Below, one piece after another: positions 11,285 to 23,428 of a stretch of DNA of 64,000 nt. A program made the position numbers and the translations under genes. The DNA is taken from the NCBI GenBank assembly GCA_963969495.1, contig OZ018330.1:68024907-68088906 (forward strand), written 5' to 3'. Under the pieces are notes generated by a model. That model was not told where the DNA came from. It made no database searches and saw only the letters and a program-made list of their open reading frames with translations. Within the stretch, counting starts at the first letter, position 1. The number at the start of each line of letters is the position of its first letter. Origin of the DNA: Ceratothoa steindachneri (lineage: Eukaryota > Arthropoda > Malacostraca > Isopoda > Cymothoidae).

Positions 11285-12347
11285 TTATTTTTCTACATAA
11301 TGACCATCAGTATCACAGCATTTTTGGAGTCTGTGCCTCCAGTTTTCTAAACTTTGCCTCTATAATTGAACATCATTTGAATGAAATCAGATTGTTGTTG
11401 CTCTTTTCACCTCTTCTAATGATGAAAACCGAGTTCCCTTCAGGTGATTCTTTAGATTTGGAAATAGAAAAAAGTCAGAGGGAGCTAAGTCTGGACTGTA
11501 AGGAGGATGAGAGAGCAATTTCTATCTCAAATCTCTTAGTTTTGCCATTACAAGCCATGATGAATAAGCCGGAGTGTTATAGTGATGGAACAAACCTCTG
11601 TCATGGAGTTTGCTTGGCGTTTTTTCTTAATTGCTTGATGTAATTTCTCCAGAACTCGTTCATAATAGATTGCATTTACATTTCTTTGTCTTTTAAGTAA
11701 TCTATTAGCAAAACACCTTCAGAATTCCCCCAAATTGTTGCCATAATCTTTGCGACAGATTTTTCAGCTTTTTCTTCGATGGGCCCATTTAACCCCCTCT
11801 GAAACCATTGCTTAGATTGCTGTTTGTCTTCAAAATCATACTGGTACAACTACGTTTCATCTTTAGTTACAATTCTTTGCAAAATATCGTCAGAATTATC
11901 ATCTCACTTGTTTAAAGTTCGAATTGACAGAGTGACCCTCATTTCAAGCTGATGATCATGCCACAATTTTGGCACCCTTCGTCCAGAAAGCTTACTCAAG
12001 TGTAGATGGTCTTTTAAAATTGAATAAGTAGATCCCACCGATATAGATAGATTGAGAGCTATAAATTCGACACAATATCGACGATCTTCCTCTACTAGTT
12101 CTTTCACACAACTGATGTTTTCATTGTTGATGGAGGTTGAAGGTCTTCCTCTTCAAGTGCCATCTTCGATTCCCTCCAAGCCATTTGAAAAACGACTTAT
12201 CCATTCATAAAAGGTTATCTTCTTGGGAGCAGTTTCTTCATAAACTTTTATTACACTTTCAACAATATCACTTTTCTTCAAACCCAGTTTCAATAAAAAA
12301 TTGATATTACATCAGACTTCAATTTTCTCCTTTTCTATGTTGCTCAT
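11285..12347 (-). pseudogene. Mariner-like transposase, near full length, inserted in a LINE
   Basis: The start codon is at 12345-12347 on the minus strand (MSNIEKEKIE) and the final GHYVEK is followed by a stop at 11285-11287, giving about 354 codons, the usual mariner length. The N-terminal HTH part reads ITFYEWISRFSNGLEGIED, then KELVEEDRRYCVEFIALNLS, then ISVGSTYSILKDHL. The catalytic domain includes KDET-stop-LYQYDFED, where TGG has become TAG, then EGVLLIDYL. The second-Asp region reads FHHYNTPAY instead of a D-N-A-P-A-H block, so that residue is lost. Last comes HPPYSPDLAPSDFF. Several other stops occur. The gene is flanked on both sides by pieces of one I-like LINE, so it inserted into that LINE. 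Confidence 0.85.
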
Positions 12348-12449
12348 GAGGGTGTATAATTGTAAATGATGTAACTTTCACAAAAAAAAAATTAAATGCT
12401 CAGGTTTCTACAGAATGCCGCAAGAATGTTTCTGAATGGACATGTTTAA

Positions 12450-13080
12450 TCACGAATTATTTCGTGCGTTTTCACGTGGATGGGAAATATTTTCCGGGAA
12501 CCTTTTGAAGGCCCTAGTATAAGAGTATGGTTCGCCAATCGATGACAAAAGCAAAGGATGGAGCAGGGTAAATTTCTCATCCGTTGCCAAGTCCAAACGA
12601 TCAACGGACTGGTAGAACAAAAATAACGAAGCCCTATCTCTACTCCATCACTGAATGCCACAGAGCGCAAAATTTTCCTGTGGTGAGTACACAATACATG
12701 ACCAAGAAATCCGTGCGAGCTTAACAAATCTAGAAACCACTAATTTAGGAAGCGTATCGGATCAAAGGGATGCCCACGATGGCAGTAGAAGTGCAAGAGC
12801 TTGAGCTTGGTATTAGGAAAAGAAAACCGAAACGCATGTGCTTCGCCATAACGAGAGACGTGGCTCAGATCCTGTGGAATCAACGCTCCAAGTTAGATAT
12901 CTGAAACGCCCGAAATAGATCGAAATGTTGTCTACGTTGATTATGCCAGGAACATCTCGCACCAATAAACTGATACGGGTGATGCCTTTGGCGAATAGAG
13001 GTAAGTTGATCAGTCCCCAGCGAGACCCCCTCGAATAGTCATATGGTTACTGAAATGGCTCTGTTTCCATTACCCCAAAT
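12450..13080 (-). pseudogene. I-like LINE copy 2: RT palm/thumb fragment
   Basis: On the minus strand the segment matches the region around motif C of I-like RTs in shifting frames. LPLFAKGITRISLLVRDVPG stands where the Y-x-D-D block is expected, so the catalytic pair is degenerate. GEAHAFRFSFPNTKLKLLHF is the conserved H-G-F-x-F-S-x-x-K-T-K block. GFLGHVL is the FLGL/V thumb motif. DRASLFLFYQSVDRLDLAT corresponds to the ADR-x-x-L-L-R-x-Y-R-x-L block. The sequence stops where the mariner insertion begins, and RNase H of the same family resumes at 11250. Confidence 0.6.
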
Positions 13081-13921
13081 CGACGATCTTTAAGAACTCA
13101 GACACTGTACAGGATCCAGGCGATCGATGCTCTCCATGAAATATAATAACCTAACATTTACCAATTTCTTCTTCTTTAACTATCACACAGAAGGGCTAAG
13201 AAAAATGGGCAAAAGTCTGCCTGGCGTGAAGGATAGGTGGGGTGGGCGAATAACTTCCTTCAAATTTGCGAAAATTAAGCACGGTAGCCATTTGCCAGGA
13301 AACTGGGAAGATACCTTGTCCTCTCAATACTAAATATGGTCCACAGTCTGTGCGGTCAGGGACTTTTTTTCATATAAGATACAAATCTCTATTCTTACTT
13401 CACGTGCTTGGCTTTTATCGAGACAGATTCTTTTTGCCTTAGATCATTTTACGCAAATATTTAGCTAACGCTTCTTTGAACGTCGACATACTTGAGACAT
13501 ATGGGGGAAAACGGTGGCAACGGTAACATATCCACGGTAATGGCACAAATGCCTTGAAACGGTAGTGATAACATGTATCACGCACCGAGTCACGAAGCCG
13601 CTCTAAGCAAACGTGACTCCTTCATCCTTCCTAATCACTCATTCATCCCTGGCCAACTCCTGTCTCAGCCAGCTATTCAGTAAAGACCTCAACGTAGGAG
13701 GTGAGCAAATAATTTGCAGAGATTACCATCCTCTTAATAAAGTTTAACATTGAATGCGTGGTTACCCGCATATGTGTGTCATCGAGCGTTCGAAGAAACC
13801 CCAATTTGGCACATAAGACTGAATCTACCTCATTAACTAATCCCCGAGAGACGATTGATTATCCAGCAAATATAAAGTCTAGACCCCAACGTCGATAAAC
13901 CAGGTGCTTATCGATAGCCAT

Positions 13922-13922
<1 letters not shown>
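13081..13922. other. Unassigned stretch
   Basis: No protein family, RNA or repeat was recognised. The longest open frame, 13127-13333 (68 codons), has no visible motif. Confidence 0.3.

Positions 13923-14001
<79 letters not shown>
13923..14001. repeat. Compound (CT)n(CA)n microsatellite
   Basis: About 25 CT repeats run into about 15 CA repeats without interruption. Such polypyrimidine/alternating tracts are prone to length change and to triplex or Z-DNA formation. Confidence 0.98.
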
Positions 14002-14003
<2 letters not shown>

Positions 14004-14678
14004 GGTAGATAAAAACAAATATTTTGAGAGAGCCCCTGACGCTCTCGATATTTCGCTTCCCTTCTTATTTTTTTGTGTGTGGACGGCGAGGTTTACAACT
14101 TTTTATGCCCCCATACCAGAGGAACCCCAGGTGAGACGTACCACCTTGGTTTGATCCGTTGCCGGAGGGATGTAGGACCCCCCAGTTACCGAAGCCCCCT
14201 CCCCGAAAGGAAGAGGCCTACTTTGTTTTGTATATTTTTGACTGAAGAAGTTGGGGTTTTCAGGAATTCCTCTCTTACTCTCGAGGAATGGGGTGAGCTG
14301 CGAAAAAGAACGGCTCCGCCTCGACCCGGTCCTTCGCCGTAATAACAAAGGTACACAATTGGCAAATCCGAGTAGCCACGGTGCCGGCGCCCAGGCACCG
14401 AAGGGAAGCACCTGAGCAACCGCATGCGTCTAAGGGCCCTCCCCGAGATTTGGTCTATCGCCATGTCTTCCTTAAAAAAAATGGCCCTGAATCCATTATG
14501 AAGCGGAAAATTCCCATTCACCATTCACTCTGTTTTTTGGAGCCGCTTGGAGGCAGCTCCCTAAGGAAAGAAAGGATGAAACGGGTGAAAGGGAAACCAA
14601 TTTAACCTGAATCAATTTGTTTCATAGGAAAAATCTGTTAATTTGGATTTTACCTCTCCGAATTTATTTTTATTTCTG
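14002..14678. other. Unassigned, moderately GC-rich stretch
   Basis: Overlapping open frames of 89 to 112 codons occur on both strands between 14073 and 14524. Neither strand shows a recognised domain, and the coexistence of long frames on both strands is expected from the GC-rich composition. It could be part of an unrecognised element. Confidence 0.3.
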
Positions 14679-15057
14679 CATTAATGAGAATGGAAACACA
14701 TTAAATGGACATGAAAATCCATTAAATAGGCATGCCAAACCTTTTAATGGGAGTTATAACTAATTAAATGGGGCTAGGATCTCATTAAAGAGTCTGAAAA
14801 GGCATGGAAACCCATTAACTGGGTATGGGAACTCATTAAATGTGCAAAATAACCAATTATCTAGGCCTTGGGCCCTATTGAGCTGGTCTAGGAACGCATT
14901 AAATTAGTATAGGAACCAATTATTACGTTGGCAAGGAAATCCATTAGCTGGTACTGAAAAACCAATAAATGGGCGTGGGAATCCATTAACTGGGCATAGG
15001 AACCCATTAAATTGGAATGGCTCTATTAAATGAGCATGGGAAGCTATCAACTGACCC
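14679..15057 (+). repeat. Degenerate 21-bp minisatellite, about 18 units
   Basis: A unit close to cattaaatgggcatgggaac recurs head to tail with a period near 21 bases, for example at 14700 (cattaaatggacatg), 14815 (cattaactgggtatggg), 14895 (cattaaattagtatagg), 14982 (cattaactgggcatagg) and 15027 (tattaaatgagcatggg). Units differ by substitutions and 1-9 base indels. Because 21 is a multiple of three, frames could stay in register, but ATTAA-type stops recur in at least one frame. Confidence 0.85.
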
Positions 15058-18000
15058 GCTGGCAAGAGTTAATAAACTCCCATCGGAGGACCCCTAACCG
15101 TGACGAGCGCATGGGGTGCACGTTGCAATGCCTGGCACCAATACGGGCCACCTCCCAGACACTCAGTGAACCACCATTGGGAATTGGGCGTAAAAATGAT
15201 AGAAAGTAAAGATGCAGCGGCGACTAGCCTGCAAGTTTTTCAGCTAGCTATTAAAAAGGCGAGAAAGTACCGAAAATAGGCAAAAGAAAAATGTGTAGAA
15301 AATAAAACCCTGGTGATTATAAGATTAACCGGTATCACTGGGGCCGGAAGAGCACTTTTCTCCTTTAGATTTCAGTTGCAACGGGGTTTTCCTCCTGCTA
15401 TAACTACCCCCCCCCCCCTCGTTTGGGGTTCGAACTGCCATCAAGTGGAACGGAACAGGGAAGGACACTTGACGACGGAACGAAAGTCAGGTCTCGCTCA
15501 TTTTTCTGTCATGTGAGTTCATGGTGAGCTCACACTCATTGGCGGGTTATTACTCAAGTGGTCTATTCGCGAAGTGGTCTATTTGTGCCCCTCCATCAGT
15601 TCTAGAGGATTCAACACAGCAACGGTGCCCGTCTCCTTCCTAAGGATACGTGATAACTACCCTTTCCTTTCTATCCCCTTTTATCTTCCTCCTTGAGATC
15701 CACTATACCCATCCTCCTAGTAGGAGACACGATAATACCATGGTCTACTATGGTCGGCTCTAGCAACACTCACGTGACATCGATACGGATCGAACTCCCT
15801 TCCCCTATCACCTTCACAGGATGGATTAATTAAATGAGCTTTGAAATTCTTAATAAATTGAAAATCTATCTTGTTCGTGACCAGGCCTCGCAAAGGTGTT
15901 TCCCACCGAGCGCTACGGTGAAATCCAGACCAATTCAAGGCCGAAATGCGGCATCTTTGCCTGTTTTCAGCTGTTTTCTGGTCATTTTAGGCTTGTTTCT
16001 CTCGTTATGGGTTGATGATGTTTTGTTTTATTGTCACCCGCAGGGGAAGTCAAGTTCATACTTTTGTGAACCTTCACTCATTGTTCAATCTTATTCCTGG
16101 AGGTTATTTTATGCCGTTCTAAGTCCTCCTATTTAGTTTCATGTTTACTGTGGCTGCCCTTTCTTTTATTAACCAATTTCATTGTTCCTGCTGTATGTAT
16201 TTATCCACTTTTTACTTAAATTAGCCGATTCATTTACCTCTAATAGATGAAATGCCTTTATTGGTTAAGCTTTTTTCCTATCTTCCAGTCTGTATTATTT
16301 GTTTTTTTAGGCCATTTTGGTGTTTTGTTTTTCAAGTTTTGTTGCATTTCATTTTTTTACGGTTACGGAGGAATTCGTGGAATTTTCTTGCCCCCTTCCC
16401 CCGCATGTTCTCTGTGACTGGGAAAATAACGGTAAAATTCGAGAACATTAAAACGCAACGATCAACTTGAGTGTTGCAAGTCACAAACTACATCAAGTAC
16501 AGGACACATCATTTACACAGTAGAGCCAAAGGCAGTAGACACTTGTGGTGACGGGGCCCCGCCTCCCTCAAGGGCCATAACGTATCGGACAGACCAAGGC
16601 CGAAACTGACAAGTTCAATGCTCCGAGAGGAAGAGTACGAAGCCCTAGATTTATTTGTCATTTGCTTGATATATTTGCTGCGTCTTCATTTATTTAGAAA
16701 TTTAAAGTTATGAACAATTAAGACACCTGCGAACATCAGACCGCTATTATGTTGCGAGGAAATGGACATTTTGATCTCCTTCACTAAATTTTGCTGAAAA
16801 GACTTGACTTCCGTCTTCGCTTTCTTGATAATATTGACCACATTCTTTTTGAAAGGTAGTCATTTTTCGGCTAATGGTGTCCTGGCAATGATCTAGGACA
16901 GGCATATACATTAGAACCAAAGAAAGAAAACTGGTATTAGTCAATTATAGCGAAAGTGAGAGTGAATACACAAGTATCATAAAATTATGGTATCTAGATC
17001 ATTGTGTCTCTTTTCTCTTCCTGGTCGAGGCCATTAATGAAGTCCGGACGAGTCCCTCGTTTGAAAGTTTGGATCCCTATGGTCTGTTAAGGATCGTGAG
17101 CGAGTTTGGTGGGGGCGGATGGTGCACGCCGTGTCATCCTAGGGCTCTCTCCTGCAGCGTTGCCCTCTCGCCCCCAATTTGTAACGTTTTGTCTTTGAAT
17201 ATTTATACTCGCGATACCATCTATCCATGTAGTTTGTCTCTTCATCGCTCTCATGTTCTTAACACTACTTCTACATTTTACGTACAAGGGGAGTGAATCT
17301 TCGAAACCATAAAATTACATGAAGTAGTTGTGGTAGTTTTCCCCGGTGCTCTAGATGGAGAGAGAAGAAAGGACGCCGCGTCTTTCTTCCCCACCGGAAG
17401 TTCACCTCCATCTTGATGGTGGGGTGCTGGTGGACAAAGGCAACATCGAAGCCCACAGAAATGGAGAAACTAAAAAGAATATATATTTAGGAAGTAAACA
17501 AACCGCCATTATCGCAAACATTACATAGATACACACACGTACATACATAAACCTTTCGCCACACAACGGTGAATGCACACACACATATACGTGCTCAAAA
17601 CATTGCTTGAGATTTGAGAACCTCGAACTTAGATCGGTCCTGACTCGAATCTTGGATTTTACTTAGCCTACCAAGCCCCGTTTCTTCGTACCTCCTGAAA
17701 TAGGACATAAAGTTCCTGCGACAAATGCGGTGGGTGTAAAGGACCCACAGATATCTAAGACGAGAGGACAGTTTCTCACTCTAATTTACCTACATTTCGG
17801 GTGTATATGCCCCTGATGTTCTTCGCTTTATTTTTTTATTATTATATATCTTTGTAGAAAACCGCTAGTGAAAAGAGGTAAATAATCCATGATTTAGTAA
17901 GCTCAGTGCAGACATTCGGCGCCTCTCTCACACACAAAATTAGGACACTCCCAAATGAAACGAAGCTTCCGAGCCCAGAAGAAGAACTTGATATATTACG

Positions 18001-18690
18001 AATAAATGGAACATACTGGCGTTAGAGAAGTAAGAAGGGAAGGAAAAGGAACTATACAATAGAAAAAAACCCGAATAACCTTTTATATACTTAGAAAGGA
18101 TAGCCATACAGGATTCTGTATAAACCGCAAAATAGGAACTTTTCCTAACAGAAATTATTTAATATCTTTTATATCAATCAAAATAGTAATTAAAATAACT
18201 AGTAGGCATTCCCTCTAAGTAATCCAAGCCTAGGCCCCAAAACCCTTTAATCAAGATGAAGAAGTTGAGAAGATTTACTAAGCATTCCTGAATACACATA
18301 CACGGCGGGTGGGGAGGAGATTCAAAGAATAGTCGATCAGTAGGCAAATTCCAAATAGGCGAGAGACTGTGTGCTACCAGATTCGTAGAAATGCAGAAGG
18401 GGCTAATATTTACATTATGAGCTCCTACTAAAAGAGACAAAGCAGAGGATCCACGTGTATAGGACAGAATGGAACATAAAACTAGATTGATTACATAACA
18501 GCAACATCAAAATTTTCATTCAAGCCACATATTGTTAAAAGTGAACACAGTTTACTCATTAGTAAGTCTAAAATACTAAAATAGACATAAAAAAGAGAGA
18601 GCTAATTGCATGACAGCGAAAAATCAGACATAAACTTGACCACAAATTAAACTTTATGCTTTTCAAATTATATCAGTTTAATTTTGCTCG
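15058..18690. other. Long unassigned stretch
   Basis: No recognisable coding domain was found. A C12 run lies at about 15408-15419, followed by ggggttcgaactgcc at 15426-15440, which resembles a tRNA B box but has no tRNA cloverleaf around it. Open frames up to 100 codons (15834-16136) lack motifs. Host intron or intergenic DNA is the default reading. Confidence 0.3.
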
Positions 18691-18966
18691 ATGGCTAGAA
18701 GCCTTTGATGGTTTAGCGTCGTTTATCTTTGTTAAACACTTTTTGCCAAGAAAGATTCCTCTTTTAATTTCCATGTTACACATAAAGGCATCTATGATTT
18801 CTTTTTCAATTCATTTTCGTCCATTTCCTTTAATATTAGTTCATCTAAAGAAAGAGTCTTAACGAAATGAAACTTTAATTCCTCTATTTGGGAAGGCAAA
18901 TTGTTTGAATCAAGAGCCATATCATCAACCAAAGAGTAAATAGATTTAATAAGGTGGGTAATTAAA
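18690..18966 (-). pseudogene. Possible BEL/Pao gag fragment
   Basis: On the minus strand a frame gives SLVDDMALDSNNLPSQIEEL and then LDELILKEMDENELKK, after which a one-base shift leads to EIIDAFMCNMEIKRG. The alternating acidic pattern (L-D-E...D-E-N-E-L-K-K-E-I-x-x-A) resembles the N-terminal Gag region (DUF1759-like) of BEL/Pao retrotransposons. The segment lies about 50-70 bases downstream, in the same direction, of a primer-binding-site-like sequence and an LTR-like edge. Similarity was judged by eye, and the fragment is short and broken. Confidence 0.4.
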
Positions 18967-19015
18967 GCCCTCTGTCCCCCTCAAGTTTTAACCAAACTCA
19001 CCTTGGATTTAGGAT

Positions 19016-19600
19016 CCCAGTGTCTGGGCACCAATGTAGCAATTTCATATTTTCCTACTATATATATTACACGAAGCTAAATTTAATTATATGGCTGGTG
19101 CTACTTTAAGAGAGAATGAGGCGCTGGATGCTTCAACTTTGTATTTACAGTATTAATGGGTTCAATTTACACAAGTCTTAGTATTAAATGATATTTAGAC
19201 TGTTTAAATCTAACTATATGTATGTACACTTGGCCCAGAGTTAAAATTACCACCCACACCACAAGACGTATCAGAATCTATGGCAAAATATAAATGGATC
19301 ACGCAATCTCAAGCGTTTAGATTTGTAAAGGTGAACTAATTAAGATCACAATAACAACATAAATAGGCTTAATCAAATGGGATAAAGTAGGGAGCGAATT
19401 GCTAAGGCATAAACAACCGAGTGGAGCAAAAGAACACAATAGAATGGAAGGTCCTCCGATTTCTTCCTTTCTCGTCCCGTCGTAAGAAGGAAACATGAAG
19501 GCTGGTTAATCCTGAGGAAATACAGAATAGTTAACCTAATTGTTGCATAAATTTGAGATACCTGTTCACTCAAGGATCACAATCCATTGACTTACAGGAG
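19016..19600 (-). mobile_element. Possible 5' LTR end and primer-binding site (minus strand)
   Basis: On the minus strand an LTR-like end, aaattgctaca, at 19045-19035 is followed at once by TTGGTGCCCAGACACTGGG (19034-19016), which has the T-G-G-t-g-c-c form of a tRNA primer-binding site. The far end of the LTR is not defined; a cttaca near 19597 is one candidate. Together with the gag-like frame downstream this suggests a BEL/Pao element remnant. There is no second LTR and no pol. Confidence 0.35.
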
Positions 19601-22136
19601 TAATTTTAAAACTAAAAACAAGCGACTACTAGTGTGGTCGTTGGGGATACAACCGTATAATCTGAAGGTTGATCACCTAAAATGTATGTAAGTATAATAT
19701 CATGGCAGCCATCAACGTTTCTTCCACGCCATGGTACTTATGTCTGTTGACATCCTCTCCAAGGCAAAGTTTTGCCTCGTCTATTTTCAGCCATACATCC
19801 TCAGCTACCCTCGACCTACAGAACTCTATTTTCTACCTTTAGCCTCATGGGAATTGTCCACCGAAATTTTGTTTTAATTTTAATGTTATCCAGGGCACAG
19901 CTGCCGAAAAAAATAAAGAGGCTAAAAGAAAAACTTAGAGGGATAATTAAAAACAGTAAAAATAAAACAAGCAAAACAACAAAACAAAATGAAAGGAACA
20001 GCTAAGTCTCCATGGAGAGTAGCACCGTTTTCCATGATGATCGTAGGGCATTCATTGCCTTAGTTGTAGGAACATTTAATTCATCCATAATTCATCTGCG
20101 ATCCGTTATAATCAATGTGACATTCTTTGTGCCCCCACTAAGCGAAGATTTACATAGCTGGTGCCGATAATACTCTAATTCTCCTTCGCATATTTCTAAT
20201 TGGTTATAAATAAACTCAATTTCAAAACTATAAAGCCATAGTGTTTTACCTTTTTGGGAGAAAAGAATTCAGCAAGTTTCAAGAAACTTTTTTTATAAGA
20301 AAGGGACAAAGATGAAAAAGGCTTTGCAATATTTAAATTTATTTAAATTCCTTAAAATCTTTGTAAATGTCACAAAAGTAATTAAAGTCAAAATATCACT
20401 GTTCAAAACTACAAAACTACTGAAAAAAATAATAAATTGTTATTGTATTTCAATATTGTGCTTACAAAAGAGTGTATTTGACCTCCCAACCAACTTCTGA
20501 AGTAGATCTATTGTCAGCCTCTTCCATGGCTTCAAAATTGTCCTTTTCGGATCTTCAAAGTTGAATTCTGCTTTCCCTCTTTGTATAAAATACTTATAAG
20601 CTACGCTCAGGCTTTCTTTATGGGACTTAGACCCGGGTAATTATGAAACTTCGACTCTAACAGAATGTTGGGAGTCTGATATGGCCTTTGCCTTATCAAT
20701 TGTGGCGTTGTCTTGCGGAGAAAATGAACTTTTTTCCACATTTCCTTCTTCCTCCTTAGTCGATACATACTAGATCTAATAAATCAATAGATCGTGTGAT
20801 AGTGAAACTTCCATCCATGAAAACAAACGATAACTTCCCATTTGCGCAGATTGCTCGTCACTCCATAAAATCTCCTTCACTGTTCTGACGCCTGGAATAA
20901 GTTAGTTTTTGTCAGCTTTCATCTCTCCAGTAATACATGTAAACATCAGGACCATCCAAGTTCATTTTTTCGTTAGAGAACAAACCCCACGTTTGATGCA
21001 GTCGACCAGACTCCAATCTATCTGCGTTGTGGGAAGAAGACAATAGCGGACGGCCCAGTCCCCTTTTTAGATGGAAATTGAGCTTCAAGATCACTCTTCG
21101 GGGGGGTAGATACCGAAGCTAATGCTGATGCCTTGATTTGGGGAACTAAAAAACAAGGTGACTTTTTAATAGCTCCGTCAATTTATCTTAAATCCATTTT
21201 GAAGATATTTTTAGGCATTTACTAGCATAAACTTCATTGAAAATATCAGAATCCTTCAAAAAATTATCCACTGGAGCTCTGCTTCACTCAATTCATTTGG
21301 AAATCTCGTGGTTACTCAACCCTTCGTCTTTTAGTGCAACTACCTTCCCCTGCTCAAGGTCGGAAAGATTTCTTGCTTTAAGCATATGAGAAATGTTATA
21401 CAGATCTTTATGTATCAATCTTACAGTAAAAAGATTTAAAAAAACCCTGAAAAATATCACCAAAAATATTAGTGGCTTATAGTTTTAAAGTTATGATATG
21501 ATAGACACGATTAAAAAAAAACAACTTAATATTTCTTAAATTAGTGAAAAAATAACATTTTGATTTATGAAATTTATCAAAATACTCAAATACATTAAAC
21601 TATGCCCTTAATTAATACGATTCAATCCTTAACCAAGTTGCGCCATTATACTTTTGAACTTGAGTTTAAGTCTTTAGATCGTACCGGAGTTTTCATTCCT
21701 TAATGAGGGAGTAATTTTAATGTCGCAACTTCTATAGCACAAATGATTCTCTACAAATGAATTGGAGCTGGGAATGTGAGTTCAAAAGCAAAAGAAGAGA
21801 TTGTCCTCTTATTGCTGTAGATAGGGGAAGTGAGTTCGTCCCACCCTTTCAAATCTCTCCAACTATCAACCAATGTCGTAATTTTCTGATCGAAACGTTA
21901 TATTTTGTTTTCCCTTCCCTTTTGTCTCGAAGCAATTATAATTTCATAAACATTGATTGGGTCCTTTATCAACACTAAAGATTTCGTGTTCTATAATTAT
22001 TTGTATGACGAATACCTCACTTATGGTTCCAATAAGATTGTTCGCGTAGTAATGCCAGAAGGCTTTTCACATTTGCAAATATCACTATCTTCTACAAAAA
22101 GACTAATAAAAAACTATATTATGTTTCCACTTAGCT

Positions 22137-22141
<5 letters not shown>
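19601..22141. other. Long AT-rich unassigned stretch
   Basis: No protein family, RNA gene or structured repeat could be supported. Open frames do not exceed 77 codons. Confidence 0.3.

Positions 22142-22197
<56 letters not shown>
22142..22197. repeat. (TA)n microsatellite
   Basis: About 27 uninterrupted TA repeats. The flanks are not recognisably transposon ends. Confidence 0.98.
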
Positions 22198-22201
<4 letters not shown>

Positions 22202-23333
22202 TAATTTAAAAAAAAAATTCCTCTCAATAAAATGCTAAAATATTAAGAATTCAATTAATTCTTCCTTCCCCCACACCAAATCCACCGAATCGCGCTTCTC
22301 AAAACTAATGTCAAACCGCGGCTGATTTTCATTGATCAGCCATGACACAATTCGGCTCATTTCAGCGGAACTCAGAAACAACCTTCAACGGAAACAAATT
22401 CTCTTAACCTTTTACGTGTTTTTCTGAGGCTCTTCAAACACTTCGGAAGTTAGTTTAAAAAAAAAGATGACTTAGCCAAGACAGATGAATTCGAAGATTT
22501 AAATGCACCAAGGTCATTATCAAATCATCTTCAATGAGAGTATTTTTAAACGTTACCCATCTTCCTCCGTCACTGGGGAAGAATGTGGCTAAATGAAGCG
22601 GCTATGAAGAAATCCCTTGTGGGACTTCCGTTCCTAGGGGGTCAGTGCAGCGCCTTATAGTTAATAAATAATAATTTATGTCAACGAGGGAAATGAATTT
22701 ACGAAAAAATAAGCGACAAAAAGAAGACAGATAAGATTGATATGGACTACCGCAATCCTCTATACAAACCATTCGGTATAGAAAAGGGTAGTGGTATATA
22801 AGATAGGTACTAGTATGAATCATCAGACAGTGGGTAAAAGCGATCCCATGTCCTTTTATGTCAACAGTAAATGTTAAAATAACCGATTAAAACAGTTCTT
22901 TGAAGGGTGACTCGGTGCAGTATCAAAGAGGCCTATCTATGCATCAAGAATTCCCAAAATAAAAAAAACTTTACTAATAATAGCTATCCGTCGTTATATA
23001 TTGATAAAATGATTATAATATTTCTTAACAATATTTATTCACCCAAAGTAAATATACCTACTGTCCCTAAGCAGATCTATATTTTAAATTTTCCGAGATG
23101 AGAACTATAAATAAGTTATGCAGACGAAAATTCTTACTGGTTGTCAAACAATATTTCTCTCAAATCGAATCTAGATTCGTATTTGTAAATGATATATCAG
23201 TACAAAAATTTTTTCCTCTCAAGGATCGAGTACTCGATTGTTTGCGCAGTGGTGGTGGTGTCTGCAAGTTTATTTGCCTAGGCTGTTCCTCGGCTTCATA
23301 TATCTGCAGCACTGTGCGATGGTTGGGTACTCG
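22198..23333. other. AT-rich unassigned stretch
   Basis: No coding motif was seen. Short open frames near 23098-23330 run into the next TA tract and are not convincing. Confidence 0.3.

Positions 23334-23426
<93 letters not shown>
23334..23426. repeat. (TA)n microsatellite abutting a Tc1-like end
   Basis: About 46 TA repeats end exactly where the inverted repeat of the element at 23427 starts (tataccgggtgtccc). Since Tc1/mariner elements duplicate a TA on insertion, the tract may have been the target or may have grown from the duplication. Confidence 0.97.

Positions 23427-23428
<2 letters not shown>

Noticed and set aside
14679..15057. CRISPR-like array
   Set aside because: Units are direct tandem repeats without unique spacers and the window is eukaryotic.
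15426..15440. tRNA B-box-like ggggttcgaactgcc, with similar motifs near 27757 and 48643
   Set aside because: No cloverleaf or acceptor stem could be drawn around them, so they are not called tRNA genes.
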